Under the pieces are notes generated by a model that had not been told where the DNA came from, searched no databases, and saw only the letters and a list, made by a program, of their open reading frames with translations. A stretch of 58,545 bases of DNA from Cognatilysobacter segetis (lineage in GTDB: Bacteria > Pseudomonadota > Gammaproteobacteria > Xanthomonadales > Xanthomonadaceae). The DNA is taken from the NCBI RefSeq assembly GCF_004359965.1, contig NZ_SMRQ01000005.1, positions 1 to 58,545 on the forward strand. Direction: 5' to 3'. This document shows positions 25,900 through 38,673 of this stretch, piece after piece. The position numbers and the translations under genes are program-made. Within the stretch, counting starts at the first letter, position 1. Every line of letters starts with the position of its first letter.

Positions 25900-26529
25900 A
25901 TGGCGAAGCTGTACTTCTACTACTCGGCGATGAACGCCGGTAAGACCACCACGCTGCTGCAGTCGGCGCACAACTACGCCGAGCGCGGCATGCGCACGCA
26001 CATCCTCACGCCCGCGCTCGACGACCGCGCCGGGCGCGGCGTGGTGGCCTCGCGCATCGGGCTGTCCTCGCAGGCGACCGCGTTCTCGCGCGACGACGAC
26101 CTGCAGCGCTGCATCGAGCGCGACATCGCCGCGCACGGGCCGCTGCACTGCGTGCTGGTGGACGAGGCGCAGTTCCTCACCCGCGCGCAGGTCTGGCAGC
26201 TCACCGAGATCGTCGACCGCCTGCGCATTCCGGTGCTCTGCTACGGACTGCGCACGGATTTCCGCGGCGAACTGTTCGAGGGCTCGCAATACCTGCTCGC
26301 GTGGGCCGACGAGATCGACGAAATCAAGACGATCTGCCACACGGGCAAGAAGGCGACGATGACCGTGCGCGTGGATGAGCACGGCCGCGCCGTGCAGGAC
26401 GGTCCGCAGGTCGAGATCGGCGGCAACGAACGCTACGTCTCGGTCTCGCGGGCGCAGTTCAAGGCGGTCACCGCGGGCGAGGGCCGGATCGATCCGATGC
26501 AGGCGCCATTGCCCCTGGAACGGACGTAA
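25900..26529 (+). CDS. tdk: Thymidine kinase
   Basis: This 209-residue type II thymidine kinase has the Walker A loop SAMNAGKTT, the LVDEAQFL Walker B segment, and the thymidine-binding lasso with [11 protein letters not shown]. It phosphorylates thymidine in the salvage pathway. The structural zinc site is degenerate: the first pair reads CHTG instead of CxxC, and the last cysteine of YVSVCR is Ser. The gene converges on the kinase gene with 12 bp between stops. Confidence 0.95.
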   Translation: MAKLYFYYSAMNAGKTTTLLQSAHNYAERGMRTHILTPALDDRAGRGVVASRIGLSSQATAFSRDDDLQRCIERDIAAHGPLHCVLVDEAQFLTRAQVWQLTEIVDRLRIPVLCYGLRTDFRGELFEGSQYLLAWADEIDEIKTICHTGKKATMTVRVDEHGRAVQDGPQVEIGGNERYVSVSRAQFKAVTAGEGRIDPMQAPLPLERT

Positions 26530-26541
26530 CGATCGCGCCGG

Positions 26542-29400
<2,859 letters not shown>

Positions 29401-29426
29401 GGCTCAGCGACCGCGCACGGCCAAGC

Positions 29427-30002
29427 TCAGGCGGCCTGCTCGTCGCCTTCCAGGCTGGCCAGCAGGAACAGCCGCGCCTTCTGCCAGTCGCGGCGGATGC
29501 TGCGTTCGGAGCGGTCCTGCAGCGCGGCGATCTCCAGCTCCGACAGGCCGCCGAAGTAGCGCAGCTCGACCACCTGCGCCAGCCGCGGGTCGACCGCCGC
29601 CAGCTTGTCGAGCGCGCCGTCGAGCGCCAACAGCTCCTCGTCGAGGCGGATCGCGCCTTCGCCATCCTCGGGAATCGACGTCACGCGCTCCATGTCGCCG
29701 CCGCGCTTCTGCGCGAGGCGCTGGCGCACGTGGTCGACCACCACGCTGCGCATGGCGGTGGAGGCGTAGGCGAAGAAGTGGGCGCGGTCGCCGAACTCGG
29801 CGCCGTGGTTGCCGATGAGCTTGAGGTAGGCCTCGTGGACCAGCGCGGTGGCGTCGAGCGTCTGTTCCTGCTGGCCGGCGAGCTGGCGGCGCGCCATGGC
29901 GTGCAGCTCGTCGTAGAGGGTGCCGAGCACGCGATCGAGCGCCTCGCGGTTGCCTCCGCGCGCGGCGTCCAGCCATTGGGTGATCTCGGCGCTGTCCGTC
30001 AT
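29427..30002 (-). CDS. ECF sigma factor (TIGR02999-like), partner of the TPR kinase
   Basis: This 191-residue protein has sigma region 2 (ALVHEAYLKLI, then AHFFAYASTAMRSVVVDHVRQR) and region 4 (VVELRYFGGLSELEIAALQ, then SIRRDWQKARLFL). The LVHEAYLKL and VDHVRQR wording is that of the ECF group usually linked to TPR-containing protein kinases. It should direct RNA polymerase to a small regulon. A good GGAAGGAG site and a TATAGT -10 lie upstream. No anti-sigma factor gene is adjacent, so the kinase may control it (inference). Confidence 0.93.
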   Translation of the reverse strand: MTDSAEITQWLDAARGGNREALDRVLGTLYDELHAMARRQLAGQQEQTLDATALVHEAYLKLIGNHGAEFGDRAHFFAYASTAMRSVVVDHVRQRLAQKRGGDMERVTSIPEDGEGAIRLDEELLALDGALDKLAAVDPRLAQVVELRYFGGLSELEIAALQDRSERSIRRDWQKARLFLLASLEGDEQAA

Positions 30003-30025
30003 GACGTAGGGCTCCTTCCGGCCGG

Positions 30026-30031
30026 ACTATA
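30026..30031 (-). promoter_or_regulatory. -10 box upstream of the ECF sigma gene
   Basis: On the minus strand TATAGT lies 23 bp before the ATG at 30002, followed by a clear GGAAGGAG ribosome site. No strong -35 was recognised. Confidence 0.45.
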
Positions 30032-30095
30032 CGCCGCCGTCCCGTGCCGGCCGTGGCCCGGAAGGCATGGCCGGTCGGGCCCGTTCGACGGGCGG

Positions 30096-30908
30096 TCAGC
30101 GTTGGCAGGCCGGGCACCACACGCTTGCGCGTTGTCCGACCGTCGAAAGCCGCAGCGCGCGGCCGCAGGCGCGGCAGGGCTGGCCGTCGCGCCCGTAGAC
30201 CGCGAGCTCCTGCTCGAAATAGCCGGGCGCGCCATCGGGGCTGATGAAATCGCGCAGCGTGGTGCCACCCCGGGTGATGGCGTAGCCGAGGATGGCCTTC
30301 ACCGCCTCGGCCAGGCGGCGATAGCGCTCGCGCGACACCTTGCCCGCCTCGCGCAGCGGCGAGATGCCCGCGGTGAACAGGGCCTCGGCGGCGTAGATGT
30401 TGCCGACGCCCACGACGACCGCCTGGTCCATCAGGAAGGTCTTCACCGACGCGCGCCGGCCGCGTGACAGCCGGTACAGGTAATCGCCGTCGAACGCGTC
30501 CGAGAGCGGCTCGGGGCCGAGCCCGGCCAGCAGTTCGTGCGTCTCGCCGACCGGCTGCCACAGCAGGCAGCCGAAGCGGCGGGGGTCGTTGAAGCGCAGG
30601 ACGCGGCCGGAATCGAGCGCGAGGTCGACGTGGTCGTGCGCGCGCAACGGCGTATCGGCCGGCAGCACGCGCAGGCTGCCCGACATGCCGAGGTGCAGCA
30701 GCGCGCTGCCGGCCGCGGTGTCGACCAGCAGGTACTTTGCGCGGCGCCGCACGGCCTCGATGCGCTGGCCCGGCAGCAGGTTCGAGACCTCGGGCGGGAT
30801 CGGCCAGCGCAGGTCCGGGCGACGCAGCGTCACGTGGACCACGCGCCGGCCCTCGACGTGCGGCGCCAGGCCGCGGCGCGTGGTCTCGACTTCGGGCAGT
30901 TCGGGCAT
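30096..30908 (-). CDS. mutM: Formamidopyrimidine-DNA glycosylase MutM
   Basis: The start MPELPEVET at 30908 is fixed by chemistry, since the N-terminal proline after Met removal is the catalytic nucleophile. The 270-residue product has the family's normal length, a GMSGSLR segment, the helix-two-turn-helix region with [11 protein letters not shown], and a C-terminal zinc finger C-x2-C-x16-C-x2-C (CRACG and CPACQ). It removes 8-oxoguanine from DNA. In-frame sequence upstream of this start is not coding. Confidence 0.97.
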   Translation of the reverse strand: MPELPEVETTRRGLAPHVEGRRVVHVTLRRPDLRWPIPPEVSNLLPGQRIEAVRRRAKYLLVDTAAGSALLHLGMSGSLRVLPADTPLRAHDHVDLALDSGRVLRFNDPRRFGCLLWQPVGETHELLAGLGPEPLSDAFDGDYLYRLSRGRRASVKTFLMDQAVVVGVGNIYAAEALFTAGISPLREAGKVSRERYRRLAEAVKAILGYAITRGGTTLRDFISPDGAPGYFEQELAVYGRDGQPCRACGRALRLSTVGQRASVWCPACQR

Positions 30909-31109
30909 CGCGGCATCCGGCGGGGCTCGCCTGCAAGGTGGCGACGCCGGCCGCGTCGCGCAAGGCACCGGCCGCCTTCACGCCCGCGCATGCGTGAATC
31001 GTTGGCCCCTGCTCATTTTGCGGTGGGCTGCCGTGCATATGCGGATGGCATGATGGCTCTGTCGCTGGCGCGACACGGCCTGTACGGCCGCTTCCCCCTG
31101 GAGTGTTCG

Positions 31110-32315
31110 ATGTCTTCTTCCCTGATTGATTTCCTGACCGGCGGGCTGCTGCAGTTCGGTTGGGGATCGATGCTGCTCTACCTGCTGGTGGCGACGCAGC
31201 TGACCATCTTCACCGTCACCCTCTACCTGCACCGTTCGCAGGCGCACCGCGCGGTGGATTTCCACCCGGTGCTGGCGCATTTCTTCCGTTTCTGGTGCTG
31301 GCTCACCACCTCGATGATCACCAAGGAGTGGGCGGCGATCCATCGCAAGCACCACGCCAAGTGCGAGACCGAAGAGGATCCGCACAGCCCGCAGATCAAG
31401 GGCATCAAGACCGTCTTCTGGCGCGGCGTCGAGCTCTACCGCGACGCGCGCGCGCAGCGCGAGGACATCGAGAAGTACGGCAAGGGCTGCCCGGACGACT
31501 GGATCGAGCGCAAGCTCTACACGCCGTTCGCCACCTTCGGGCCGACGCTGCTGCTGTTCCTGTCGTTCGCGCTGTTCGGCTTCAAGGGCATCGCCGTGTG
31601 GGCGATCCAGATGGCGTGGATCCCGTTCTGGGCCGCCGGCGTCGTCAACGGCCTCGGCCACTGGTGGGGCTACCGCAACTTCGAGACCACCGACACCGCG
31701 ACCAACCTCGTGCCGTGGGCGGTCTGGATCGGCGGCGAGGAGCTGCACAACAACCACCACGCGTTCCCGTCGAGCGCGAAGTTCGCGCTGCGCAAGTGGG
31801 AATTCGACATCGGCTGGGCGGCGATCAGGTCGCTCGAGGCGGTGCGCCTGGCCAAGGTGCTGCGCGTCGCGCCGAGCCTGGACGTGCGCCCGAACATCGC
31901 GATGCCGGACGGCGAGACGCTCAAGGCGCTGCTCGCGATCCGCTTCCAGGCGATGACCGACTACTACCGCGGCGTCACGCTGCCGGCGCTGCGCGAGGAA
32001 GCCGCGGCGGTCGGCGCGAAGGCGCGCCACCTGCTGCCGTCCAAGCTGCGCAAGGGCCTGGCCGACGGCGGCCGCTGGCTCGACGACGACAAGAAGGCGC
32101 GGCTCGCCGCGTTCCTCGCCGAGCGCCCGAAGCTCGCGACCGTCGCCGAGTACCGCGCGCGCCTCGCGCAGGTGCTCGACGACCGCTCGCACGACGCGAA
32201 GGCCACGCTGGCGCGCCTGCATGCCTGGTGCCAGGAGGCGGAAGCCAGCGGCATCGCCTCGCTGCAGCAGTTCAGCGCGCGCCTGAAGGGCTACGCGCTC
32301 GCCACCGCGCACTGA
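31110..32315 (+). CDS. Membrane fatty-acid desaturase (acyl-CoA delta-9 type)
   Basis: MSSSLIDFL at 31110 with GGAG eight bases upstream gives 401 residues. The three histidine boxes of di-iron desaturases are present: HRSQAH near residue 41, HRKHH near 76 and HNNHH near 213. Hydrophobic helices lie before the first and between the second and third boxes. The enzyme should introduce a double bond in acyl chains at the inner membrane, adjusting fluidity. A longer frame upstream is non-coding. The EF-hand gene begins one base after its stop, so they probably form one transcript. Confidence 0.93.
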   Translation: MSSSLIDFLTGGLLQFGWGSMLLYLLVATQLTIFTVTLYLHRSQAHRAVDFHPVLAHFFRFWCWLTTSMITKEWAAIHRKHHAKCETEEDPHSPQIKGIKTVFWRGVELYRDARAQREDIEKYGKGCPDDWIERKLYTPFATFGPTLLLFLSFALFGFKGIAVWAIQMAWIPFWAAGVVNGLGHWWGYRNFETTDTATNLVPWAVWIGGEELHNNHHAFPSSAKFALRKWEFDIGWAAIRSLEAVRLAKVLRVAPSLDVRPNIAMPDGETLKALLAIRFQAMTDYYRGVTLPALREEAAAVGAKARHLLPSKLRKGLADGGRWLDDDKKARLAAFLAERPKLATVAEYRARLAQVLDDRSHDAKATLARLHAWCQEAEASGIASLQQFSARLKGYALATAH

Positions 32316-32316
32316 C

Positions 32317-32670
32317 ATGCGCATGGGCATCCGCCACCTCGGGGCCGCGCTGATCTGCGCGGCCCCGTCGTTTGCGGCGCTCGCCGCGGGGCCGGTGACG
32401 TCGAGCGGCGACTACCTCGCGCGCATGGACACCGACGGCGACCGCCGCGTGTCGCTGGCCGAGTTCCAGGCCTGGATGGGCTATGCGTTCGAGCGCATGG
32501 ACGTGAACCACGACGGCAGCGTGTCGCAGGCCGAACTGCCGGGCGGTCGCGGCAAGCCCATTTCGCTGACGGAGCATCGCGCCGCACTCGCGGCACGATT
32601 CGCGAAGCAGGACGTCAACCACGACGGCGTGCTCGACGCGCGCGAACTCGCCGCGCCGCCGCAGCGCTGA
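32317..32670 (+). CDS. Exported EF-hand protein
   Basis: This 117-residue protein has a signal peptide ending LAALAAG. Three calcium-binding loops follow: DTDGDRRVSLAEF, DVNHDGSVSQAEL and DVNHDGVLDAREL, each with the Asp-x-Asp/Asn-x-Asp-Gly pattern and the terminal Glu. It should bind calcium in the periplasm. It is flanked one base away by the desaturase and directly by a pseudouridine synthase, so it is probably co-transcribed although the functions seem unrelated. Confidence 0.88.
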   Translation: MRMGIRHLGAALICAAPSFAALAAGPVTSSGDYLARMDTDGDRRVSLAEFQAWMGYAFERMDVNHDGSVSQAELPGGRGKPISLTEHRAALAARFAKQDVNHDGVLDARELAAPPQR

Positions 32671-33537
32671 ATGAAGCCGCCGGCGATCGACGGCGTCGGC
32701 GCGAGCCGCGTGCAGCTGCGGCCGGGTGATGGCGTGACGGTGCTCGATGCGCTGTGCGCGCGCTTTCCGTCGGTCGATCGCGACGCGTGGGCGTCGCGCT
32801 TCGCGCGCGGCCGCGTGCTCGATGCGCAGGGCATCGCGTTGGACGCATCGACCGTGCTCGTCCGCGGCGGCGACGTCTTCTACTACCGCGAAGTGCCGGA
32901 CGAGGAGGCGTGCAGCGGCATCGAAACGCTGCTGCACGTCGACGCCGACATCGCGGTGGTGGACAAGCCGCACGGGCTCGCGGTGATGCCGGCCGGACGC
33001 TTCGTCCACGACACGTTGCTCGCGCGGCTCGTCCGCAGGCTCGGCATCGACGACATCGCGCCGCTGCATCGGATCGATCGCGACACGGCGGGGCTCGTCA
33101 TGTTCTCGCTGCGGGCCGCCACGCGCGACGCCTACCTCGAACTGTTTCGCAGTCGCGCGATCGACAAGCGCTACGAGGCGATCGCGCCGCCGCTTCCGCA
33201 TCTCGTGTTTCCACTCGAACGCCGCAGTCGCGTCGAGCCCGGCGCGCGGTTTCCCGCGATGCGCGAGGTCGACGGCATGGCGAACAGTTGCAGTCGCATC
33301 GATGTTCTCGAGCGCAGCGAAACCTTATGGCGTTACGCGCTCGAGCCGGCCACGGGGCGCAAGCACCAGCTGCGCGTGCATATGGCGGCGCTGGGGGCGC
33401 CGATCGCGCATGATCGGTTGTATGGGGAAGTAGTCGCGGGCGACGGTGCGCCGCTTGCGCTTCTTGCACGGTCGATCGGGTTTGATGATCCGCTGAGCGG
33501 GCGGCGGCGCGTGTTCGGGAGCTTGTTGTCTCTCTAG
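32671..33537 (+). CDS. RluA-family pseudouridine synthase
   Basis: The ATG follows the preceding TGA with no gap. The 288-residue protein has the active-site motif HRIDRDTAG with the catalytic Asp, the VVDKPHGL strand and the C-terminal ATGRKHQLRVHM motif. An N-terminal segment of about 85 residues resembles a reduced S4-like region. It isomerises uridine in rRNA or tRNA; the target base cannot be assigned. It may depend on translation of the EF-hand gene. Confidence 0.93.
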   Translation: MKPPAIDGVGASRVQLRPGDGVTVLDALCARFPSVDRDAWASRFARGRVLDAQGIALDASTVLVRGGDVFYYREVPDEEACSGIETLLHVDADIAVVDKPHGLAVMPAGRFVHDTLLARLVRRLGIDDIAPLHRIDRDTAGLVMFSLRAATRDAYLELFRSRAIDKRYEAIAPPLPHLVFPLERRSRVEPGARFPAMREVDGMANSCSRIDVLERSETLWRYALEPATGRKHQLRVHMAALGAPIAHDRLYGEVVAGDGAPLALLARSIGFDDPLSGRRRVFGSLLSL

Positions 33538-33554
33538 TCGCTGCGGTTCGCGGC

Positions 33555-33790
33555 GATCAACGCAGTTTCGTCCGCTGACGCGGCCGAGTTACTTTCTTTG
33601 CTGGTGCAAAGAAAGGTAACCAAAGAAAGCACCCTTCTCGACGGATCTACAGCCCGCAACGTGCGGGCTCCCCGCGATCGCCACACTCGCCATCCATGGC
33701 TCGGGTGGCGACGGCCGACATCGTGTCGGCCGCCCCTTCGGGGTCTCTACGATTGCCGTCGCGCTTCAAAGCACTGGAAAGCGGGCGCCG
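33555..33790. repeat. Dispersed structured repeat, copy 2
   Basis: This is the second copy of the element at 15003. The conserved block (33555-33652) includes the stem CTTTCTTTG/CAAAGAAAG at 33592-33615. Hairpins follow at 33651-33669 (AGCCCGCA), 33678-33711 (TCGCCAC) and 33712-33732 (CGGCCGACA). Their sequences differ from copy 1 but offsets and stem lengths match. It sits between convergent genes. Confidence 0.8.
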
Positions 33791-33837
33791 ATCTGATCTC
33801 GCTTTGGGCGAGACTGCAAGAAGCCCTTGCGCACGAC

Positions 33838-34524
33838 TTACTTCGCCGGCGCCCCGAACAGCACCTTCCGCTCCTCGTCCGTCATCGGCTTCGCGTACGA
33901 CGCCTGCGCATCGGCGTACACGCGCTTCGTAGCCTCGCGTTCGCCCACCTGCGCGAACCAGCGCTTGAGGTTCGGCGTGTCGTCGAGGTTCTGCTTGTGC
34001 GCCTCGTGCGGCACGATCCAGGGATAGATCGCCATGTCGGCGATGGAATACGCGTCGCCCGCGACGTACTCGCGGTCGGCCAGTCGCCTGTCGAGCACGC
34101 CATAGAGCCGCGCGGTCTCGCGCGTGTAGCGGTCGATCGCGTACGGCACCTTCTCGGGCGCGTAGACGTTGAAATGGCCGTTCTGCCCGGCCATCGGGCC
34201 AAGGCCCCCCATCTGCCAGAACAGCCACTGCAGCACGTCGACGCGGCCGCGCAGGTCCAGCGGGATGAAGCGGCCGGTCTTCTCCGCCAGATAAAGCAGG
34301 ATCGCGCCGGATTCGAACAACGACAGCGGCCCGCCGCCGTCGGCCGGCGCGTGGTCGACGATCGCGGGAATGCGGTTGTTCGGTGCGATCGCGAGGAATT
34401 CGGGCCGGAACTGCTCGCCGGCGCGGATGTCGACCGGCAGGATGCGGTGCTCGAGGCCGGTTTCCTCGAGGAACAGGCGGATCTTGTAGCCGTTGGGCGT
34501 GGCCCAGTAATAGAGGTCGAGCAT
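33838..34524 (-). CDS. Glutathione S-transferase family protein
   Basis: MLDLYYWATPNGYKI at 34524 gives 228 residues. The thioredoxin-like N-terminal domain carries WATPNGYK, NNRIPAIVD and the LFESGAILLYLAEK glutathione-site segment. The all-helical C-terminal domain includes QWLFWQMGGLGPMAGQ and the N-capping DAYSIADMAIYPW. Wording is close to the YfcG/YghU group, which act as disulfide reductases using glutathione. Cytoplasmic; the physiological substrate is unknown. Confidence 0.92.
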   Translation of the reverse strand: MLDLYYWATPNGYKIRLFLEETGLEHRILPVDIRAGEQFRPEFLAIAPNNRIPAIVDHAPADGGGPLSLFESGAILLYLAEKTGRFIPLDLRGRVDVLQWLFWQMGGLGPMAGQNGHFNVYAPEKVPYAIDRYTRETARLYGVLDRRLADREYVAGDAYSIADMAIYPWIVPHEAHKQNLDDTPNLKRWFAQVGEREATKRVYADAQASYAKPMTDEERKVLFGAPAK

Positions 34525-34674
34525 GGCGCGGCTCCGGTGGCGAGCCGGCATCGTAGGCGCGCGCCGTGAAGCCGGCCGTGCCGCGCGACGGACGCAGCGT
34601 TGCGGCCGCTGGCGCGCGCGCATTGATCGCGGCGCGACATCGCGGGGTCGAGCATCGGTGGTGGAGGACCCGCC

Positions 34675-36045
34675 ATGCATCGCCAGACCGACACCGCGCC
34701 ACTTGCACGCACGCCCACGCCGCCCGACATCGCGCCGCGCGCCGCGAAACCCGGGCTTCCCGAGCGGCTGCGCGAGGCCATCGAGCCCCTGCCCGACATC
34801 GACGATCCCGCGTTCGCGGAGACTTTCGACCGCTATGCCGACTGCCGCGTCGTGCTGCTCGGCGAGGCGAGCCACGGCACGTCGGAGTTCTATCGCGCGC
34901 GCGCGGCGATCACGAAGCGGCTGGTCGAGCGGCACGGCTTCCGCATCGTCGCGCTCGAAGCCGACTGGCCCGACGCGGCGGTGATCGACCGCCACGTGCG
35001 CCACCGCGCGGCCAACGAGGACGCCGAGCCGCCGTTCACGCGCTTCCCGACCTGGATGTGGCGCAACGCGGAGGTCGCCGCGCTGTTCCGCTGGATGCGC
35101 CGGTTCAACGAGACGCGCGCCGCGCACGACCGCGCGGGCGTCTACGGACTCGACCTGTACAGCCTGAACGCGTCGATCCGCGCGGTCATCGACTACCTCG
35201 ACGAGCGCGACCCTGAAACCGCCGTGATCGCGCGCGAGCGCTACGGCTGCCTGATGCCGTGGGTCAAGGACCCCGCGCACTACGGCCTGGCCGCGCTCAC
35301 GTACGGCCACGCGAAGTGCGAGGACGCGGTGCTGGCGATGCTGCGGGAAATGCTCGAAAAGCGCGTCGAGCTCGCGCAGCGCGACGGCGCCGAGTGGTTC
35401 GAGGCCGAGCAGAACGCGCGCCTGGTCGCGAACGCCGAGAACTACTACCGCGCGATGTACCGTGGGGCGGCCGAGTCGTGGAACGTCCGCGACGCGCACA
35501 TGGCCGAGACGCTGCTGCAGGTGCTGCGCGCCCGCGGCGAGTCTTCGCGCGCGGTGGTGTGGGCGCACAACTCGCACATCGGCGACGCGCGCTTCACCGA
35601 GATGGGCCGCACGCGCGGCGAGTTCAACCTCGGCCAGCTCTGCCGCGAGCAGTTCGGTCGCGACGCCGCGCTGATCGGCTTCGGCACGCACACGGGCACC
35701 GTCGCCGCCGCCAGCGACTGGGACGCGCCGATGCGCGTGATGCCGGTCAACCCGTCGATGGCGGGCAGCGTGGAGCGGCTGTTCGTCGACGCGGGCGAGC
35801 CGCGCGGCGTGCTGCACCTGCGCGGCGCCGATGCCGGACTGAACACGGCACTGGCCGCCGAGCGGCAGGAGCGCTTCATCGGGGTGATCTACCGCCCCGA
35901 CACGGAGCGCTGGAGCCACTACGCCGAGGTGTCGCTGCCGGCGCAGTTCGACGCCTACGTCTGGTTCGAGCACACCCGCGCCCTGGATGCGCTCGAAGGG
36001 CCGCACGCGGGCGGTGTGCCCGACACCTATCCGGTCGGCGTGTAG
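34675..36045 (+). CDS. Erythromycin esterase-like protein
   Basis: This 456-residue protein starts after a strong GGAGGA site. It carries the EreA/EreB-like landmarks LLGEASHGTSEFYRAR, with the conserved Glu and His, VALEADWPDA and VVWAHNSHIGDAR. True erythromycin esterases open the macrolide lactone; many relatives of this size have unknown activity, so resistance should not be assumed. No signal peptide is seen. A small membrane protein gene follows after 44 bp. Confidence 0.88.
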   Translation: MHRQTDTAPLARTPTPPDIAPRAAKPGLPERLREAIEPLPDIDDPAFAETFDRYADCRVVLLGEASHGTSEFYRARAAITKRLVERHGFRIVALEADWPDAAVIDRHVRHRAANEDAEPPFTRFPTWMWRNAEVAALFRWMRRFNETRAAHDRAGVYGLDLYSLNASIRAVIDYLDERDPETAVIARERYGCLMPWVKDPAHYGLAALTYGHAKCEDAVLAMLREMLEKRVELAQRDGAEWFEAEQNARLVANAENYYRAMYRGAAESWNVRDAHMAETLLQVLRARGESSRAVVWAHNSHIGDARFTEMGRTRGEFNLGQLCREQFGRDAALIGFGTHTGTVAAASDWDAPMRVMPVNPSMAGSVERLFVDAGEPRGVLHLRGADAGLNTALAAERQERFIGVIYRPDTERWSHYAEVSLPAQFDAYVWFEHTRALDALEGPHAGGVPDTYPVGV

Positions 36046-36089
36046 CCGTCGCCACCGACGCTTCACCCGCCGGCGCGGAGGCTGTGCGC

Positions 36090-36647
36090 ATGCAGGCCGC
36101 CATCACCCCCGCAATGCTCTGGACGCTGCTCGGCGCAGTCGTGTACCCGCTGTGGCTGCTGGCGGGCGTCGCCGACGTCTGGGTGCACCGTCGCGACCGC
36201 ATCGAGCTGCATACCGGCACGCACGAGTCGTGGATGCACGTCGCCATGTGCGTGCAGATGGGCATCCCGGTGCTGCTGGTGCTGTTCCTCGAGGTCACGG
36301 CGCCGGTGTTCCTGATCGCCGCGGCCGCCGTGCTGGTGCACGGGTGGACGTCCTGGCGCGACTCGCGCTTCGCCGACCGCGTGCGCCACATCGGCCCGGG
36401 CGAGCAGAAGATCCACGTGGCGCTGGACGCCATCCCGTGGGTCGCGCTGGCGCTGCTGGCGATGCTCTACGCACCCGTGCTGCGCGGGCTGGTCGGGCCG
36501 GGCGACGCGGACTGGCGCTGGCGCCTGCGCGATCCCGCCTTCCCGCCCGCGGTGGTCGCGACCGTGGTGGCGACGTCGCTGCTGCTCGGCCTGTTGCCCT
36601 CGGTGCTGGAGCTGCTGCGCGCGCGTCGCGCGACCGCCGCGCTGTAA
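36090..36647 (+). CDS. Hypothetical multi-span membrane protein
   Basis: The ATG at 36090 has GGAGG seven bases upstream and gives 185 residues with about five hydrophobic helices. A charged, histidine-bearing loop [15 protein letters not shown] and a segment [10 protein letters not shown] could bind metal. No family was recognised. Frames extending further upstream overlap the esterase-like gene and are shadows. Confidence 0.75.
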   Translation: MQAAITPAMLWTLLGAVVYPLWLLAGVADVWVHRRDRIELHTGTHESWMHVAMCVQMGIPVLLVLFLEVTAPVFLIAAAAVLVHGWTSWRDSRFADRVRHIGPGEQKIHVALDAIPWVALALLAMLYAPVLRGLVGPGDADWRWRLRDPAFPPAVVATVVATSLLLGLLPSVLELLRARRATAAL

Positions 36648-36696
36648 CCGTCGCGGCCGCTGCGGCACACTCCCCGCCATTCGCGAGGAGCCCCGC

Positions 36697-38664
36697 ATGT
36701 CCACGCCCGAGACGCTGCCCGTCCCGACCGCCTTCGCCGCCCGCACGCGCATCGACGCCGCCGCGCGCGCGGCACTCGACGCGGAGGCCGCGCACGATCC
36801 CGATGCGTTCTGGCGGCGCCTGGCCGATCGGCTCGATTGGCAGCGTGGTCCCACGCAGCTGAAGGACACGAGCTTCGAGCGGGACGACTTCCACATCCGC
36901 TGGTACGCCGACGGCGTGCTCAATGCGAGCGTGAACTGCCTGGACCGGCACCTCGCCACGCGCGGCGACAAGGTCGCGCTGCTGTTCGAGGCCGACGATC
37001 CGGGCGCGCCCGCGCAGTCGGTGACCTACCGCGAGCTGCATGCCCGCGTCTGCCGGCTCGGCAACGCCTTGCGCAACCTCGGCGTGCGGCGCGGCGACCG
37101 CGTCACCATCTACCTGCCGATGATCGTCGACGCGGTGGTGGCCATGCTCGCCTGCGCGCGCATCGGCGCCGTGCATTCGGTGGTGTTCGGCGGCTTCGCG
37201 CCGCAGTCGATCGCCGACCGCATCGCCGACTGCGGCAGCAAGCTGGTCATCACCGCCGACGAGGGCCTGCGCGGCGGCAAGCGCATCCCGCTGAAGGCGA
37301 ACGTCGATGCGGCGTTGAAGCTGCCCGGTCCGAATTCGGTGGAGACGGTGCTGGTCGTGCGTCATACCGGTGCGGGCATCGACATGCAGATGCCGCGCGA
37401 CCGCTGGTTCCATGCCGTCACCGACATCCAGCCCGACACCTGCGAGCCCGAGGCGATGGGCGCGGAGGATCCGCTGTTCATCCTCTACACCTCCGGCAGC
37501 ACCGGCAAGCCGAAGGGCGTGCTGCACACCACGGGCGGCTACCTCGCCTGGGCGAGCTGGACGCACGAGGCGGTGTTCGACCTGCGCGAGGACGACGTCT
37601 ACTGGTGCACGGCCGACGTCGGCTGGATCACCGGGCACAGCTACGTGGTCTACGGCCCGCTCGCCAACGGCGCCACGCAGGTGGTGTTCGAGGGCGTGCC
37701 GAACTTCCCCGACAGCTCGCGCTTCTGGAACGTGATCGATCGCCATCGCGTCACGATCTTCTACACCGCGCCTACCGCGATCCGCGCGCTGATGCGCGAG
37801 GGCGACGCGCCGGTCAGGCGCACCTCGCGCGCGTCGCTGCGCCTGCTGGGCACCGTCGGCGAGCCGATCAATCCGGAGGCGTGGCGCTGGTATCACGACG
37901 TCGTGGGCGATGCGCGCTGTCCGGTGGTCGATACGTGGTGGCAGACCGAGACCGGCGGCATCCTGATCGCGCCGTTGCCGGGCGCGGTCGCGGCCAAGCC
38001 CGGCTCGGCGACGCTGCCGCTGCCCGGCGTGCGGCCCGCGCTGGTCGACCCCGAGGGCCGCGTGCTCGAGGGCGAGGCCGAGGGCAACCTCGTGCTGCTC
38101 GATTCCTGGCCCGGCCAGATGCGCACGGTCTACGGCGACCATGCGCGCTTCATCGAGACGTATTTCTCGACGTATCCCGGCATGTACTTCACCGGCGACG
38201 GCTGCCGGCGCGATGCCGACGGCTACTACTGGATCACCGGCCGCGTCGACGACGTCATCAATGTCAGCGGCCATCGCATCGGCACCGCGGAAGTGGAGAG
38301 CGCGCTGGTCGCGCATGCGCATGTCGCGGAGGCCGCGGTGGTCGGCTATCCGCACGACATCAAGGGCCAGGGCATCCATGCCTACGTGACGCTGGTGGCC
38401 GACCGCGAGCCCAGCGAGGCGCTGCGCAGCGAACTCGTGCAGGCGGTGCGCAGCGCGATCGGCGCGATCGCCACGCCCGATCGCATCCAGTGGGCGCCGT
38501 CGCTGCCCAAGACACGCTCGGGCAAGATCATGCGGCGCATCCTGCGCAAGATCGCCGAGGGCACGCCGGACCAGCTCGGCGATACCTCGACGCTCGCCGA
38601 CCCCGGCGTGGTGGATTCGCTGGTGGACGGCGCGCGCACGCATGCCACGCCGCCGAAGCCCTGA
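36697..38664 (+). CDS. acs: Acetyl-CoA synthetase (or close acyl-CoA synthetase)
   Basis: This 655-residue protein has the AMP-forming adenylation motifs in order: [15 protein letters not shown], the WWQTETGG segment, YFTGDG, and a C-terminal [11 protein letters not shown] whose Lys is the catalytic and acetylation-regulated residue. Length and the [14 protein letters not shown] signature are those of Acs. It converts acetate, CoA and ATP to acetyl-CoA. A CACACT -10-like box and an AGGAG site precede it. It converges on a LysR gene. Confidence 0.93.
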   Translation: MSTPETLPVPTAFAARTRIDAAARAALDAEAAHDPDAFWRRLADRLDWQRGPTQLKDTSFERDDFHIRWYADGVLNASVNCLDRHLATRGDKVALLFEADDPGAPAQSVTYRELHARVCRLGNALRNLGVRRGDRVTIYLPMIVDAVVAMLACARIGAVHSVVFGGFAPQSIADRIADCGSKLVITADEGLRGGKRIPLKANVDAALKLPGPNSVETVLVVRHTGAGIDMQMPRDRWFHAVTDIQPDTCEPEAMGAEDPLFILYTSGSTGKPKGVLHTTGGYLAWASWTHEAVFDLREDDVYWCTADVGWITGHSYVVYGPLANGATQVVFEGVPNFPDSSRFWNVIDRHRVTIFYTAPTAIRALMREGDAPVRRTSRASLRLLGTVGEPINPEAWRWYHDVVGDARCPVVDTWWQTETGGILIAPLPGAVAAKPGSATLPLPGVRPALVDPEGRVLEGEAEGNLVLLDSWPGQMRTVYGDHARFIETYFSTYPGMYFTGDGCRRDADGYYWITGRVDDVINVSGHRIGTAEVESALVAHAHVAEAAVVGYPHDIKGQGIHAYVTLVADREPSEALRSELVQAVRSAIGAIATPDRIQWAPSLPKTRSGKIMRRILRKIAEGTPDQLGDTSTLADPGVVDSLVDGARTHATPPKP

Positions 38665-38673
38665 CGTCGCGCC

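Noticed and set aside
34675-36045. Calling the esterase-like protein a macrolide resistance gene
   Set aside because: The family contains many members without macrolide activity, and nothing in the context supports resistance.
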